Shown in pieces: positions 16,045 through 24,142 of a stretch of 33,164 bases of DNA. The notes beneath the pieces are model-generated. The model ran no database searches. It had not been told where the DNA came from and worked only from the letters and a program-made list of their open reading frames with translations. Origin of the DNA: Nostoc sp. FACHB-110 (GTDB lineage Bacteria > Cyanobacteriota > Cyanobacteriia > Cyanobacteriales > Nostocaceae); assembly GCF_014697425.1 (NCBI RefSeq), contig NZ_JACJRU010000063.1:1-33164 (forward strand). The letters run 5' to 3'. The position numbers were made by a program, and so were the translations under genes. Each line of letters starts with the position of its first letter. The stretch's first letter is position 1.

Positions 16045-16940
16045 CAACCTTATCTCCAAAGAAACACATTTAAACAATTGTAAAAATTTACACTCTTAAT
16101 CAGAGTAAGCCCAAACGCTCTGTACGAGAGTAGTCTTTAAGTTTACGTCATTTGCTAAGTAATATGATCCTGCTTAAACTACCACTAACGCTAAAAAATA
16201 ATTATTTATTGGTCGTAGTTTATACAAAAAATATGATAAGCTTACTAAGCTTTATAACTTCTTCAACATGTTTCAGTAGTCATGTCCGAAACCCCTAAAA
16301 AATCAATGTTACTCTGCTATCAAATGCCAACTTTCACCCAAATGTTGGTATTTGAGAGAGTAAAAACCGGATTTATTAGTAACTGTGTACTAAATTCAGC
16401 CTGACTGTATTTGTTTAAAACTAGAGGAAGTAAATAAGCTGAAAGCTATACACAGCAGGAGTTAAGAGCCGCTATTTCTGAAATTGCTCTTATCTCGGCT
16501 CTATGCCAAAGATACTAGAGGAGTAGGTGCAGATGTTGCAACCCAATCTCTACACAGTAACCCTGCCTGTTGCAGTACTGTCACCATCGCCCTCTCCTGT
16601 TTTATAAAAGCTATGCAAGCCCCGATTTCGCAAGAGAATTGCTCAGTGTTGGCTCGGAAAATCGCTTATAGGGTGCGACCGGGCAATACGCCTGGGAAGT
16701 CGTACCCCAAATAAACCCTTATAGATTAAGCTTTTTAGTCAAGCACTCAAAATATTTTCTTACTTTTTTTCTTACTTGCTATCTCTAGCATAAGTAAACA
16801 TCTCATAAATTGATGAGCAAATTCTTCCTCCCCAAGTTTCAAAAGCGTTCTCGTAGCGTCCCGCAGGGACGGGATATTTATTTAATTGGAAGTCCCTTCT
16901 TGGACACAGCCGAACACAGACATTTGAGTGGATGAAATAT
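16045..16940. other. Non-coding region with short repeats
   Basis: No convincing gene is seen; a 76-codon frame at 16484-16714 has no start signal or protein-like pattern. Two direct TTTCTTACTT copies lie at 16756-16765 and 16768-16777. CGTCCC (16857-16862)/GGGACG (16866-16871) is the small interspersed palindrome commonly scattered in Nostoc-type genomes. AAGCTT repeats occur near 16240-16250. Confidence 0.4.
16756..16777. repeat. Tandem TTTCTTACTT motif, candidate ParB site
   Basis: Two exact copies are spaced 12 bases apart. The same 10-mer appears as a perfect inverted pair upstream of parA (20549-20583) and with one change at 22983. The motif is therefore concentrated around parAB, as expected for partition sites, but binding is unproven. 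Confidence 0.4.
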
Positions 16941-16990
16941 TTGTGATAAAATGTATGTAGTTATTCTTTAATATAAACACTTTATCACAA
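16941..16990 (+). promoter_or_regulatory. AbiE operon promoter with 10-bp inverted repeats
   Basis: TTGTGATAAA (16941-16950) and TTTATCACAA (16981-16990) are perfect inverted copies 30 bases apart, bracketing a -10-like TAATAT (16969-16974), 40 bases before AbiEi. AbiEi antitoxins are known to bind inverted repeats around their own promoter and repress it, and this arrangement matches. Confidence 0.65.
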
Positions 16991-17030
16991 AGTAACAATC
17001 GTAAAAGCTCCCATAAGGGGTTGAAGAAAT

Positions 17031-17627
17031 ATGACCAGAATGGAGCAGGTGCTGGAACTTGCCCGTGAAAGGGGAATTATCCAAGCCAAGGAAGCAGAAG
17101 CTTTAGGTATTCACCGCCAGCACCTGAAGCGCCTTGAGCAACAAGGACGGCTTATCCGTTCTGCCCGTGGGATTTACACGTTTGCAGACGCACCAATTAC
17201 AGAACGCCACACCCTGGTTGAGGTTGTTAAACGAGTGCCACAGGGAGTTATTTGTCTGCTTTCCGCCCTGAACTTCCATGAACTGACTACCCAGGCTCCA
17301 TTTGAGGTTTGGCTGGCCATTCCCCAAAAAGCCCGTGCGCCTAAAGAGGATCTTCTACCCCTGCGAATTGTGCGTATGTCAGGCCAATCGCTGGAATCAG
17401 GTATTGAAAAGCATTTTGTTGAAGGGGTGCGCGTTCCCGTTTATTCTCCTGCTAAAACGGTGGTTGATTCCTTCAAGTTTCGTAGCAAAGTTGGACTTGA
17501 TGTTGCGCTCGAATCGCTACGGGAGTGCCTACAAAAAAAATGCTGCACGGTAGATGAAATCTGGCAATATGCTAAGATTTGCCGGATGCAGAATGTCATA
17601 CGCCCTTATCTTGAAGCCCTCGAATGA
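17031..17627 (+). CDS. abiEi: Type IV antitoxin AbiEi
   Basis: 198 residues. An N-terminal winged-HTH (about 1-50, with AEALGIHRQHLKRLEQQGRLIRSARGIYTF) precedes the AbiEi antitoxin domain (VPQGVICLLSALNFHELTTQ, then VPVYSPAKTVVDSFKFRSKVG, typical of the family). Family members repress their own operon and counteract AbiEii without binding it. AGGGG precedes the start. The stop overlaps the toxin start in an ATGA junction. The pair should work both for plasmid retention and as abortive infection against phage. Confidence 0.9.
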   Translation: MTRMEQVLELARERGIIQAKEAEALGIHRQHLKRLEQQGRLIRSARGIYTFADAPITERHTLVEVVKRVPQGVICLLSALNFHELTTQAPFEVWLAIPQKARAPKEDLLPLRIVRMSGQSLESGIEKHFVEGVRVPVYSPAKTVVDSFKFRSKVGLDVALESLRECLQKKCCTVDEIWQYAKICRMQNVIRPYLEALE

Positions 17628-18547
17628 CCGAAAAGCCACCTCGAAACATAGCGGCTTCCATCAAAGCACGGCTGCTTCAACTCTCGAAACAGCAAAAAGA
17701 AGATTTCAATTACCTGTTGACGCGCTATGCAGCTGATCGCCTGTTATACAGGCTGAGTCAATCGCCTTATAAACAGCAGTTTATCCTCAAGGGGGCAACG
17801 CTGTTCAGAATTTGGAGTGGTGAGCCGCATCGAGCCACCAAGGATGTGGACTTGCTAGGTCATGGCAGTCACGAAGTTATGTATTTGCAAAGTGTCTTTC
17901 AGAATATTTGCGGTGTTTCGTTTGCCGCGGACGGCATTACCTTTGAGCCAGAGACGGTGACAGGTGAAAAGATAAAGGAAGATCAGGAATATGAGGGAGT
18001 TAGAATTAAAGTGATCGGTCGATTGGATGGCATATCCCTTCCAGTTCAGATAGACATTGGGTTTGGTGATGCTGTGACACCAAGACCGCAGGAAGTTGCC
18101 TTTCCCTCTATTCTTAATCTCCCTACCCCTTCACTATTGATCTATCCGCGTGAAACCGTTGTTGCAGAAAAATTTCAAGCAATGGTTGCCCTTGGTATTG
18201 CAAACAGCCGCCTTAAAGATTTTTACGATATTTGGTTTCTCTGCCAGAAGTTTGAATTTTCGGGAGAGCTTCTGAGGGAAGCTCTGAAGAGTACCTTCAG
18301 TAGACGCAGGACTCCCTTACCTACAGCACTGCCCTTTGCCCTAACACCAGAATTCGCGTCAGATGCAAACAAGCAGAAACAGTGGCAAGCCTTTGTGCAA
18401 AGGGGACAACTCAAGACAACACAGGTTTCATTGTCTGAAGTTACCAGGGTGATAGGAGCATTTTTAATGCCTCCAAGTCTTGCAGCAGCGGCAGAGCAAG
18501 GATTTTTTAAGACTTGGACTCCTGAAAAACAGTGGTTTGATGGTTGA
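17624..18547 (+). CDS. abiEii: Type IV toxin AbiEii (nucleotidyltransferase)
   Basis: 307 residues. Nucleotidyltransferase motifs are all present: KGAT (56-59), D74-x-D76 in TKDVDL, D144-IGFGD149, EKFQAM (182-187) and RLKDFYDIW (196-204). This is the DUF1814/AbiEii pattern; family members use GTP or another NTP to modify target RNA such as tRNA and cause reversible growth arrest. The start overlaps the antitoxin stop. The gene appears intact. Confidence 0.9.
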   Translation: MTEKPPRNIAASIKARLLQLSKQQKEDFNYLLTRYAADRLLYRLSQSPYKQQFILKGATLFRIWSGEPHRATKDVDLLGHGSHEVMYLQSVFQNICGVSFAADGITFEPETVTGEKIKEDQEYEGVRIKVIGRLDGISLPVQIDIGFGDAVTPRPQEVAFPSILNLPTPSLLIYPRETVVAEKFQAMVALGIANSRLKDFYDIWFLCQKFEFSGELLREALKSTFSRRRTPLPTALPFALTPEFASDANKQKQWQAFVQRGQLKTTQVSLSEVTRVIGAFLMPPSLAAAAEQGFFKTWTPEKQWFDG

Positions 18548-18623
18548 CACAAGGAGACAGCAGCTAACGACACGTCGTTTAGGTGTTAATTTTTTTCGCC
18601 ATTGCCTGAAATTCCGTTACTCG

Positions 18624-18655
18624 CCAGCCTGCTTGCGCTGGTGATACCGTTTTTT
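18624..18655 (+). terminator. Weak terminator candidate after AbiEii
   Basis: CCAGC (18624-18628)/GCTGG (18637-18641), with a T6 run eight bases later, lies in the convergent gap between abiEii and parB. A second small stem AACGAC (18566-18571)/GTCGTT (18574-18579) with a T7 run near 18590 is another option. Confidence 0.3.
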
Positions 18656-18728
18656 GGCTGACTCTAATATCTCCTGCATCAATAAAATGGGACGAACTAG
18701 GCAATACAGGTGACAACATCAAATCAGC

Positions 18729-19652
18729 CTAATTTTCTGATGTGAGTTTTTCTAACTCATCCAGAAGCTTCAATATCCGTGTTCTATTCTTCTGAACACT
18801 CACTCCTTTATTTTTTTGTAGTCGCTTGCTAATCTCAGCTAATCGTTCAGCTAAAACTCTATCTGGTGTTGTTTCTGTTTCAGGTGTCAGTTCTTTGATT
18901 TTCGTTTTGATTTCGCTCAAAGATAAATTTTCAGCAATAGCTATCTTGAGTAAATCAGAACGTTGCTGTTCTGATTTTACTCGTGCAATTGCTTGGGCTT
19001 TAGTGTACTCAATCTCGCCCTGTCTCAGTACAGAAAGGATATCGTCAGGAAGATTTAGCAAAGGAAGTCGGCTAGAGCGGAAGGTTCCAGCATTGAAACG
19101 GCCTATTTGAGACAAAACTGTTTCAATCTGTTCAAGTTGAATCAGAACGTTCTGATTCAATTCAATACCTCTTTGTTTAGCGTTAAAAGACTGGTGCAAA
19201 ATGGACACAACTTCACTCGCTTCTATTTCTAAGGAAAGCGACAAAATCTCTAACACTGCCTCAGTTTCTTCCACTGGATTAAGGTCTTCCCGTTGTAAGT
19301 TCTCCATCAAAGCGACTTGGAGAGCTTGTTTGTCATCCAATTCATGAGAGACAATCGGAACTTCACCTAATCCAACTTCTCGTGCAGCCCGTAGCCGTCG
19401 TTCACCAGCTACTAGCTCATACTCCCCATCATGCAGTGGACGAACCAGTAATGGTTCCAAAATTCCATGTTCTCTGACTGAATGCACTAATTGGGCTAAC
19501 TTCTCCGGGTCGAAGTAGCGACGTGGTTGTTTGAGCGGTAATCGAATCTTTTCAATTGAAACTGTAGTAGAAGATGAGTTGGAAGAGCTACTAAGGTAAG
19601 CATCAACCGTATTTAGCTTTGGTGCTACCCGATTAGTTTTTCTTGGTGGCAT
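18729..19652 (-). CDS. parB: ParB-family partition protein
   Basis: 307 residues. After a Ser-rich N-terminus come the ParB/Srx fold landmarks: LKQPRRYFDP (40-49), the CTP-binding box GERRLRAA (83-90) and ENLQREDLNPVEE (117-129). The usual HTH region is longer and diverged, with inserts around 150-190, then AQAIARVKSEQQR and a C-terminal dimerisation helix. ParB loads on centromere sites as a CTP-dependent clamp and stimulates ParA. The start overlaps the parA stop (TAATG) and is preceded by GGAGG, so the two are coupled. Confidence 0.92.
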   Translation of the reverse strand: MPPRKTNRVAPKLNTVDAYLSSSSNSSSTTVSIEKIRLPLKQPRRYFDPEKLAQLVHSVREHGILEPLLVRPLHDGEYELVAGERRLRAAREVGLGEVPIVSHELDDKQALQVALMENLQREDLNPVEETEAVLEILSLSLEIEASEVVSILHQSFNAKQRGIELNQNVLIQLEQIETVLSQIGRFNAGTFRSSRLPLLNLPDDILSVLRQGEIEYTKAQAIARVKSEQQRSDLLKIAIAENLSLSEIKTKIKELTPETETTPDRVLAERLAEISKRLQKNKGVSVQKNRTRILKLLDELEKLTSEN

Positions 19653-20416
19653 TAAATTTCCTCCAGCTTCTGAGCAATGGCTTCAAGGATTTGCACAGAT
19701 GGGTGTTTAGGATCATAAACCGCCAAGGGCTGTCTTGCCATCGAAGCATCAGCAAAGCTAATTGTTCTAGGAATAGCTGGAAAAATTGGAGCTATAGCAC
19801 TTAATTGTTCATTGATGCCATCAAGAATAACCTTACCCTGGCTAGTACGGCTTTCGTGCATCATAGGCACTACCCCAGCAATCGCCAGACTTGGATTAAT
19901 ACGTTCTCTAACTTGGCGAATAGAATCTAGCAGCAGTTCTACACCTAAAAAAGCTTTAAAGTGGGTTTGAATTGGTACAAGTACATGAGTGGAAGCTACC
20001 AAGCTCAAAATACTAAAAATTCCCAATGTGGGAGGGCAGTCAATCAGTACAAAGTCATAACTGTCTTGCACAGTTAATAATGTTTGCTTGAGCCTCCATT
20101 CACGAGCTATTACAGAATGAAGTTGTATCTCAATGGCACTCAACAGAATGTTGCTGGGAACCAAGTCTACATCGTGTACATTCTGGTGGAGCGGTAATGG
20201 AGCATCTTTTAACAACGAATCAGCAATGGTTTGCTTCAACTCGAACGGTTCTAAACCCATGAAGGCAGTAAGTGATGCTTGAGGATCAATATCCACTAGC
20301 AAAACTCGATGTCTCCGTTGAGCCAGTTGATAACCCAAATTCTGCGTCAGGGTGGTTTTACCAGTTCCACCAGCTTGATTAAAAAAAGAAATAATCTTAA
20401 GGGACACAGCGTTCAC
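19652..20416 (-). CDS. parA: ParA-family partition ATPase
   Basis: 254 residues with a GTG start (20414-20416). Walker A is NQAGGTGKTT (13-22), Walker A' VLLVDIDPQAS, Walker B VLIDCPPTLG. The signature lysine of the deviant Walker motif (normally NQKGG) is Ala here, a variant I recall from other cyanobacterial ParA proteins. There is no N-terminal HTH, so it is the small (type Ib-like) form that does not itself repress transcription. It works with ParB to position plasmid copies on the nucleoid. Confidence 0.92.
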   Translation of the reverse strand: MNAVSLKIISFFNQAGGTGKTTLTQNLGYQLAQRRHRVLLVDIDPQASLTAFMGLEPFELKQTIADSLLKDAPLPLHQNVHDVDLVPSNILLSAIEIQLHSVIAREWRLKQTLLTVQDSYDFVLIDCPPTLGIFSILSLVASTHVLVPIQTHFKAFLGVELLLDSIRQVRERINPSLAIAGVVPMMHESRTSQGKVILDGINEQLSAIAPIFPAIPRTISFADASMARQPLAVYDPKHPSVQILEAIAQKLEEI

Positions 20417-20881
20417 TGATGAACCAACTAGAGTTAGTTTAGCTTAAATAACTTTTATAACAAGCCTTTGGGCAATATAACCAACCCCAACAACAGCCCA
20501 GTCGGGATGATAGGGCTTTTGAGTAAGAGAGCGATCGCCACTTTCCAAAAGTAAGAAAATCCCGCCGCGAATTTCTTACTTTTATTTGCCACAGCAGAGA
20601 CTTATCAATAATTTTGAAAGCCAGTATTGTGCATCTCTATTGCACGGTCGAGCCGAGCAAGCTGGGGGGGCTGGGGTAGCTGGGGGAGAAAGTTGCGATC
20701 GCCCTTCGACTGCATAATCAAGGTGCGACACATTGGCGGCTGAAAACTTTATTCATCAAACATTCAAGCTAGAGCATCAGAAAACATTCTTAGTTTTTTC
20801 TTGGTTTTAACTAAACAGTAGTATCAAACTTGATTCTGGGTAACTTAAGTTTAGAGTTCTGTATTTAACTTGTCTCAAGTT
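20417..20881. other. parA upstream non-coding region
   Basis: No gene is seen. It should hold the parAB promoter (TATAAAA on the minus strand near 20455), two HIP1 octamers (20531 and 20696), an AGCCC/GGGCT stem near 20495-20517 with a short T-run, and a G-rich stretch at 20660-20687. The 12-bp inverted repeat at 20547-20583 is listed separately. Confidence 0.4.
20547..20583. repeat. 12-bp inverted repeat, candidate parS/parC
   Basis: AAAAGTAAGAAA (20547-20558) and TTTCTTACTTTT (20572-20583) are perfect inverted copies around a GC-rich 13-base centre. It lies 130 bases upstream of parA. The half-site equals the direct repeats at 16756-16777 on the other side of the par/AbiE region. Confidence 0.5.
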
Positions 20882-21994
20882 ATGCCAAGGCGTATCATCA
20901 CTGAACTGACTAAGGAACAAGAAGCAATGATTGCCATTTACCGAGACAAATGGCGAAAGATAGCAATCTCTACAGAACCAATTAATCATGAAAAAGTTGC
21001 AGCAATAATTAAAGCTGCTTATGCTGTAAGCGACTATCCAGAACCAGAAATTTTATTCTATAGTAATCCTCTGGCAGCAATTCAAAAAGTTCTGGCTATT
21101 GAAAACTTTAAAGCTTATCTAGGGCGTAAGATTGATATCAAGTTTCTTAAAAGAGTAGTAGAACATATTCAACATGGAATAAATCAACAGCTTGATTATC
21201 AACTCTTCATCAGATTACGGAATCAAATACAATTTCCTGAATTTCCATATTACCCAACTGCAAGTCATCCACAAAGCTCATACTTTCCTCATGGCATAAC
21301 ACAACGTATTGAACAGCAATTAATGACTGAACTCGATCAACCAAAAATTGAATTTACTGACATTTTATATTTGACACAACCCTTGACTAGAACAGCAGAG
21401 TGGGCAGTTTGGGGTTGTATGTTAGATTTTTGTATTTCAGTCCTTGCCATTAATCATGACAAGAGAAAATGGCAGGTATTTCAAGATTTAATCCAATACT
21501 GTGGTTTAATATCCAAATATGAAAAGGTTTGTATAGTCTGTGAGCGTCCTTGCAAGGTATCTTTTGATCAAGAGAATATCCTTCATGCTGAAGGAGAAGC
21601 AGCAGTTCAATTTGCTGATGGGTATAGCGTTTACGCATATCATGGTGTCAGGTTGCCAGAGTTATATGGCAAATTACCCCCAACTCAGTGGTCAGCAAAA
21701 TGGTTATTAGAAGAAGATAACGCTGAACTGCGGCGCGTGTTAATTCAAGGTATTGGTTATACTCGCATTTTGGAACAGTTACAAGCAGTTGAATTAGATT
21801 CCTGGCAAGAATATACGCTTCTTAAAATTAATTCCGATATAGATGTAGAACCAATTTATTTGTTGAAAATGACCTGTCCTAGCACCCAAAGGATTCATGT
21901 ATTGCGCGTACCACCGGATATTCAATCAGCACAAGATGCTATTTGTTGGGTAAATTGGGGTATTGCTCCTGAAGAATTTAGTGTGCAAACTTAA
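20882..21994 (+). CDS. DUF6745-family protein
   Basis: 370 residues from ATG 20882 (TTG 20870 is in frame upstream). The C-terminal half has the DUF6745 look: a Cys pair in VCIVCERPC (about residues 218-226), then FADGYSVYAYHGVRLPE and WLLEEDNAELRRVLIQGIGYTRI. The function of DUF6745 is unknown. The N-terminal half is helical. No membrane segments. It is followed 233 bases later by a protein that may be a partner. The assignment is from pattern memory. Confidence 0.7.
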   Translation: MPRRIITELTKEQEAMIAIYRDKWRKIAISTEPINHEKVAAIIKAAYAVSDYPEPEILFYSNPLAAIQKVLAIENFKAYLGRKIDIKFLKRVVEHIQHGINQQLDYQLFIRLRNQIQFPEFPYYPTASHPQSSYFPHGITQRIEQQLMTELDQPKIEFTDILYLTQPLTRTAEWAVWGCMLDFCISVLAINHDKRKWQVFQDLIQYCGLISKYEKVCIVCERPCKVSFDQENILHAEGEAAVQFADGYSVYAYHGVRLPELYGKLPPTQWSAKWLLEEDNAELRRVLIQGIGYTRILEQLQAVELDSWQEYTLLKINSDIDVEPIYLLKMTCPSTQRIHVLRVPPDIQSAQDAICWVNWGIAPEEFSVQT

Positions 21995-22227
21995 GTATCT
22001 TTTTAGTAAAGTGGCAATGAAAGCTGACTTTAACTTAAATGCTCATACTAGCCGCTTTCCCTTGAATGTCGTCTTCCCCACATTACACGACATTAAAATC
22101 GAAAAACTCAATTTTTCACAGTATTTCAACAAAACTTTCAAACCCATCTTTAAATAAAATCGCGGATGCAGCCAAGCTAATCTTTACACTAACATTGAGA
22201 ACTAAAGTACGACCAAGAATTAAGTTA

Positions 22228-22872
22228 ATGACTGCCCAAATCAGCGATAGGGTCTTATATCATCAAAAATTTTGTGACATTACTGGTATCAATGGTTCTG
22301 GCTTATTTGAACCACTACAGTATGGTGTTAAGCCAGTAATGATTTCTTCTGCTTGCTGGCGGGGTTATTACTGTACTTATGAGGTTGCTGATAAATCTCT
22401 GTTTCTTACACAACTCAATATCGGGCTAAGTGAAGCGGATCAGTTGAAGGCAGAACAAGGAGATGGGCTGAAGCTGTTTGGTAAAACACCTGCTCGATAT
22501 ACAGAGTATGGACAGCGTATTCATTTGACAAGCAATAAAACCGAGACTCACTGGGAGTCATCAGACTTTAAAATAGATGGTATAAGGGAGTTGATTCCCT
22601 TTACTGGTGGTTTGTTACTGGGAAACGACTTCATCCGCCAGATGTATGTTCACATGGGCTTTCACCCTGCATACAAGTTCAGAACTGTTTATGAGTTAAT
22701 CTTTGATCATGGGCAACTTGTAGAAGAACATGACCGTTCCTCGCAGATGGCACAGTTGAGAGAGATGTTACCTATTGATACACTAAAGCCAGGAGTTAGT
22801 GCATCCCGCAACGAAATTAAGCAATGGCTCAAGCAGTGTTTTAGTTTAGAGTACAAAGGATTTTCTACTTAA
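22228..22872 (+). CDS. Hypothetical protein, possible DUF6745 companion
   Basis: 214 residues from ATG 22228, chosen because the in-frame upstream segment is Ser/Lys-rich and unlike a folded protein. Content looks globular: ISSACWRGYYCTYEV with two Cys, LFLTQLNIGL, then LIPFTGGLLLGNDFIRQMYVHMGFHP and FRTVYELIFDHG. The sequence resembles proteins often found near repeat-based or STAND-type genes, but no named domain is recognised. Being downstream of the DUF6745 gene on the same strand suggests a shared function. Confidence 0.6.
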   Translation: MTAQISDRVLYHQKFCDITGINGSGLFEPLQYGVKPVMISSACWRGYYCTYEVADKSLFLTQLNIGLSEADQLKAEQGDGLKLFGKTPARYTEYGQRIHLTSNKTETHWESSDFKIDGIRELIPFTGGLLLGNDFIRQMYVHMGFHPAYKFRTVYELIFDHGQLVEEHDRSSQMAQLREMLPIDTLKPGVSASRNEIKQWLKQCFSLEYKGFST

Positions 22873-23225
22873 TACATAACTGTAGTAAGCAAATAGTTAA
22901 GCCACGACCTCGCAAGGAAGTTGCGACGAATAGGTAGTCAAAACCCAGATCAACAGAGCTTTTGGACAAGTCATCAATTCTTTTTCTTACTAAATTTTCT
23001 TAAAGTTGCCCATTTCTATAATTAATTTCATCATTATTAGTTGATGTACATTGATTAAAATCTATGTTTGGGATAAGCTTCAATTTAGCTATTCGTTCCA
23101 TCAATATATAGTCTTACTACACGTCTTTAGGATGTAGTTGAATCTGCAATCGAAAGTGCTTCTACCTCTGCTCAATTCTCATTGCAGAGGTAGAAATGTA
23201 CTTATGAATGCTGGCGACACGTCCA
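22873..23225. other. Convergent non-coding region with hairpin at 23160-23195
   Basis: No gene is seen. TTCTACCTCTGC (23160-23171) and GCAGAGGTAGAA (23184-23195) are perfect 12-bp arms around a 12-base loop, between two convergent genes. Neither strand has a U-run after the stem. A smaller stem TCGCAA/TTGCGA occurs near 22912-22928, and TTTCTTACTA near 22983 resembles the par-associated motif. Confidence 0.45.
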
Positions 23226-23543
23226 TTAACTGGCTTCAGCAATAGCAGCACCTTCTTCTGGTTTAGGCTCCTTCGCCTTCTTCTGAAAAAGCTGAATTCC
23301 AGCATCAACAATTTCAAAACCATTATCTGTTCGTTGGCCTAGCTTGCCCGATATAGCCCCTGCCCAATCCCCAAACTCCAAGGCATTAGCTTCAGCCTTG
23401 CGCCAGCTTTTTGCATTAATCAAAGCGGTGAAGACTATGCCGTTTTGGTCAGTCAGTGAGACTTCAACTTTCTTGTTAGCTGCCGGTGTGGCTGTTGGTA
23501 ATTCACCGCTAAATTTGATTGTGACTTCGCTTTTTGCTTGCAT
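23226..23543 (-). CDS. Hypothetical small protein of mobilization region
   Basis: 105 residues from the second ATG (23543), because AGGGG lies six bases before it; ATG 23561 would add six residues. The first half reads as beta strands (EVTIKFSG, KVEVSLTD, IVFTALINAK), followed by a helix and an acidic, Lys/Pro-rich tail (KKAKEPKPEEG). A small OB- or beta-sandwich nucleic-acid-binding fold is possible. It lies downstream of the 11-bp repeat arrays, with a 39-residue ORF between. Confidence 0.6.
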   Translation of the reverse strand: MQAKSEVTIKFSGELPTATPAANKKVEVSLTDQNGIVFTALINAKSWRKAEANALEFGDWAGAISGKLGQRTDNGFEIVDAGIQLFQKKAKEPKPEEGAAIAEAS

Positions 23544-23593
23544 ACCTCGCCCCTGACTCATCTAAAACTCAAATTTTTCGCTACTGAATTTTA

Positions 23594-23713
23594 TCAGGCT
23601 TGATGTTGGCCACAACTTGACTGCACGGCAGAAATATCATCTTCAACTGTTCCATTTTGTTTACTCAACCGTTCTTGGACGTGGCGTACCAGTTCTTTTT
23701 TATCGACAGACAT
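23594..23713 (-). CDS. Possible 39-residue protein
   Basis: MSVDKKELVRHVQERLSKQ begins a helical, charged 39-residue ORF that ends 50 bases before the 105-residue gene on the same strand. Composition is protein-like, but the Shine-Dalgarno (TAAG) is weak. It would be the first gene after the repeat arrays, so its product is a candidate for binding them. Confidence 0.4.
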   Translation of the reverse strand: MSVDKKELVRHVQERLSKQNGTVEDDISAVQSSCGQHQA

Positions 23714-23781
23714 CTTAGACGAACTGATGCTAACTTTTTTTGGTTTCAGATAAACTTCGCATCCTAACTATTATTCAACCC

Positions 23782-23998
23782 CAAAGGAATTTATAAGGTA
23801 TTTACAAGGATTTTCTAAAAAAGGCAAAAATAAGGTAACGCAATGGCATTTCAATGGCATACCAATGGTAGAAATAAGGATTTACTGCTGCCTCAAATCG
23901 GATTTTTTCAAAATTTACTTATTCTGCCAAAAATAAGGTAAATCTATGGCATTTCAATGGCATTTGTAAGGTAAACCAAAGGTAAATACAAGGATTTT
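23782..23998. repeat. Two arrays of helically phased 11-bp repeats (15 units)
   Basis: Array A (23782-23884) has nine units: three, a 4-base insert CTAA, then six. Array B (23933-23998) has six. Every unit is 11 bases, with GG at positions 5-6 preceded by A or T and with A at position 3 throughout; consensus about NWAWGGNATTT. CAATGGCATTT and ACAAGGATTTT each occur in both arrays. Known analogues are the 11-bp repeats of parC in R1, bound by ParR, and short iterons. The arrays lie between the relaxase stop and a small-gene operon. Confidence 0.9.
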
Positions 23999-24142
23999 GA
24001 CCCCAAAAACCTAATTCATCACCCTAATTTCTACTTCAAAAATTTCTGGTTACAACTCTCGCACAGTACGCAATCTTGTTTGGCCAGTTTTTTGGTTCAA
24101 ATGTGATAATAACGAGTCAAGTTGCTTGTTACTTTCTTAGTT

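Noticed and set aside
16484..16714. 76-codon plus-strand ORF upstream of abiE
   Set aside because: No Shine-Dalgarno, irregular composition, and it overlaps no operon; treated as non-coding.
21963..22157. 64-codon ORF between the DUF6745 gene and its companion
   Set aside because: It overlaps the DUF6745 3' end, has no start signal and a low-complexity composition.
23782..23998. CRISPR array
   Set aside because: Units are 11 bp and contiguous, without spacers, and no cas genes are present; it is a tandem protein-binding type repeat. The mCpol at 1031-2365 is Cas10-related but not part of a CRISPR locus.
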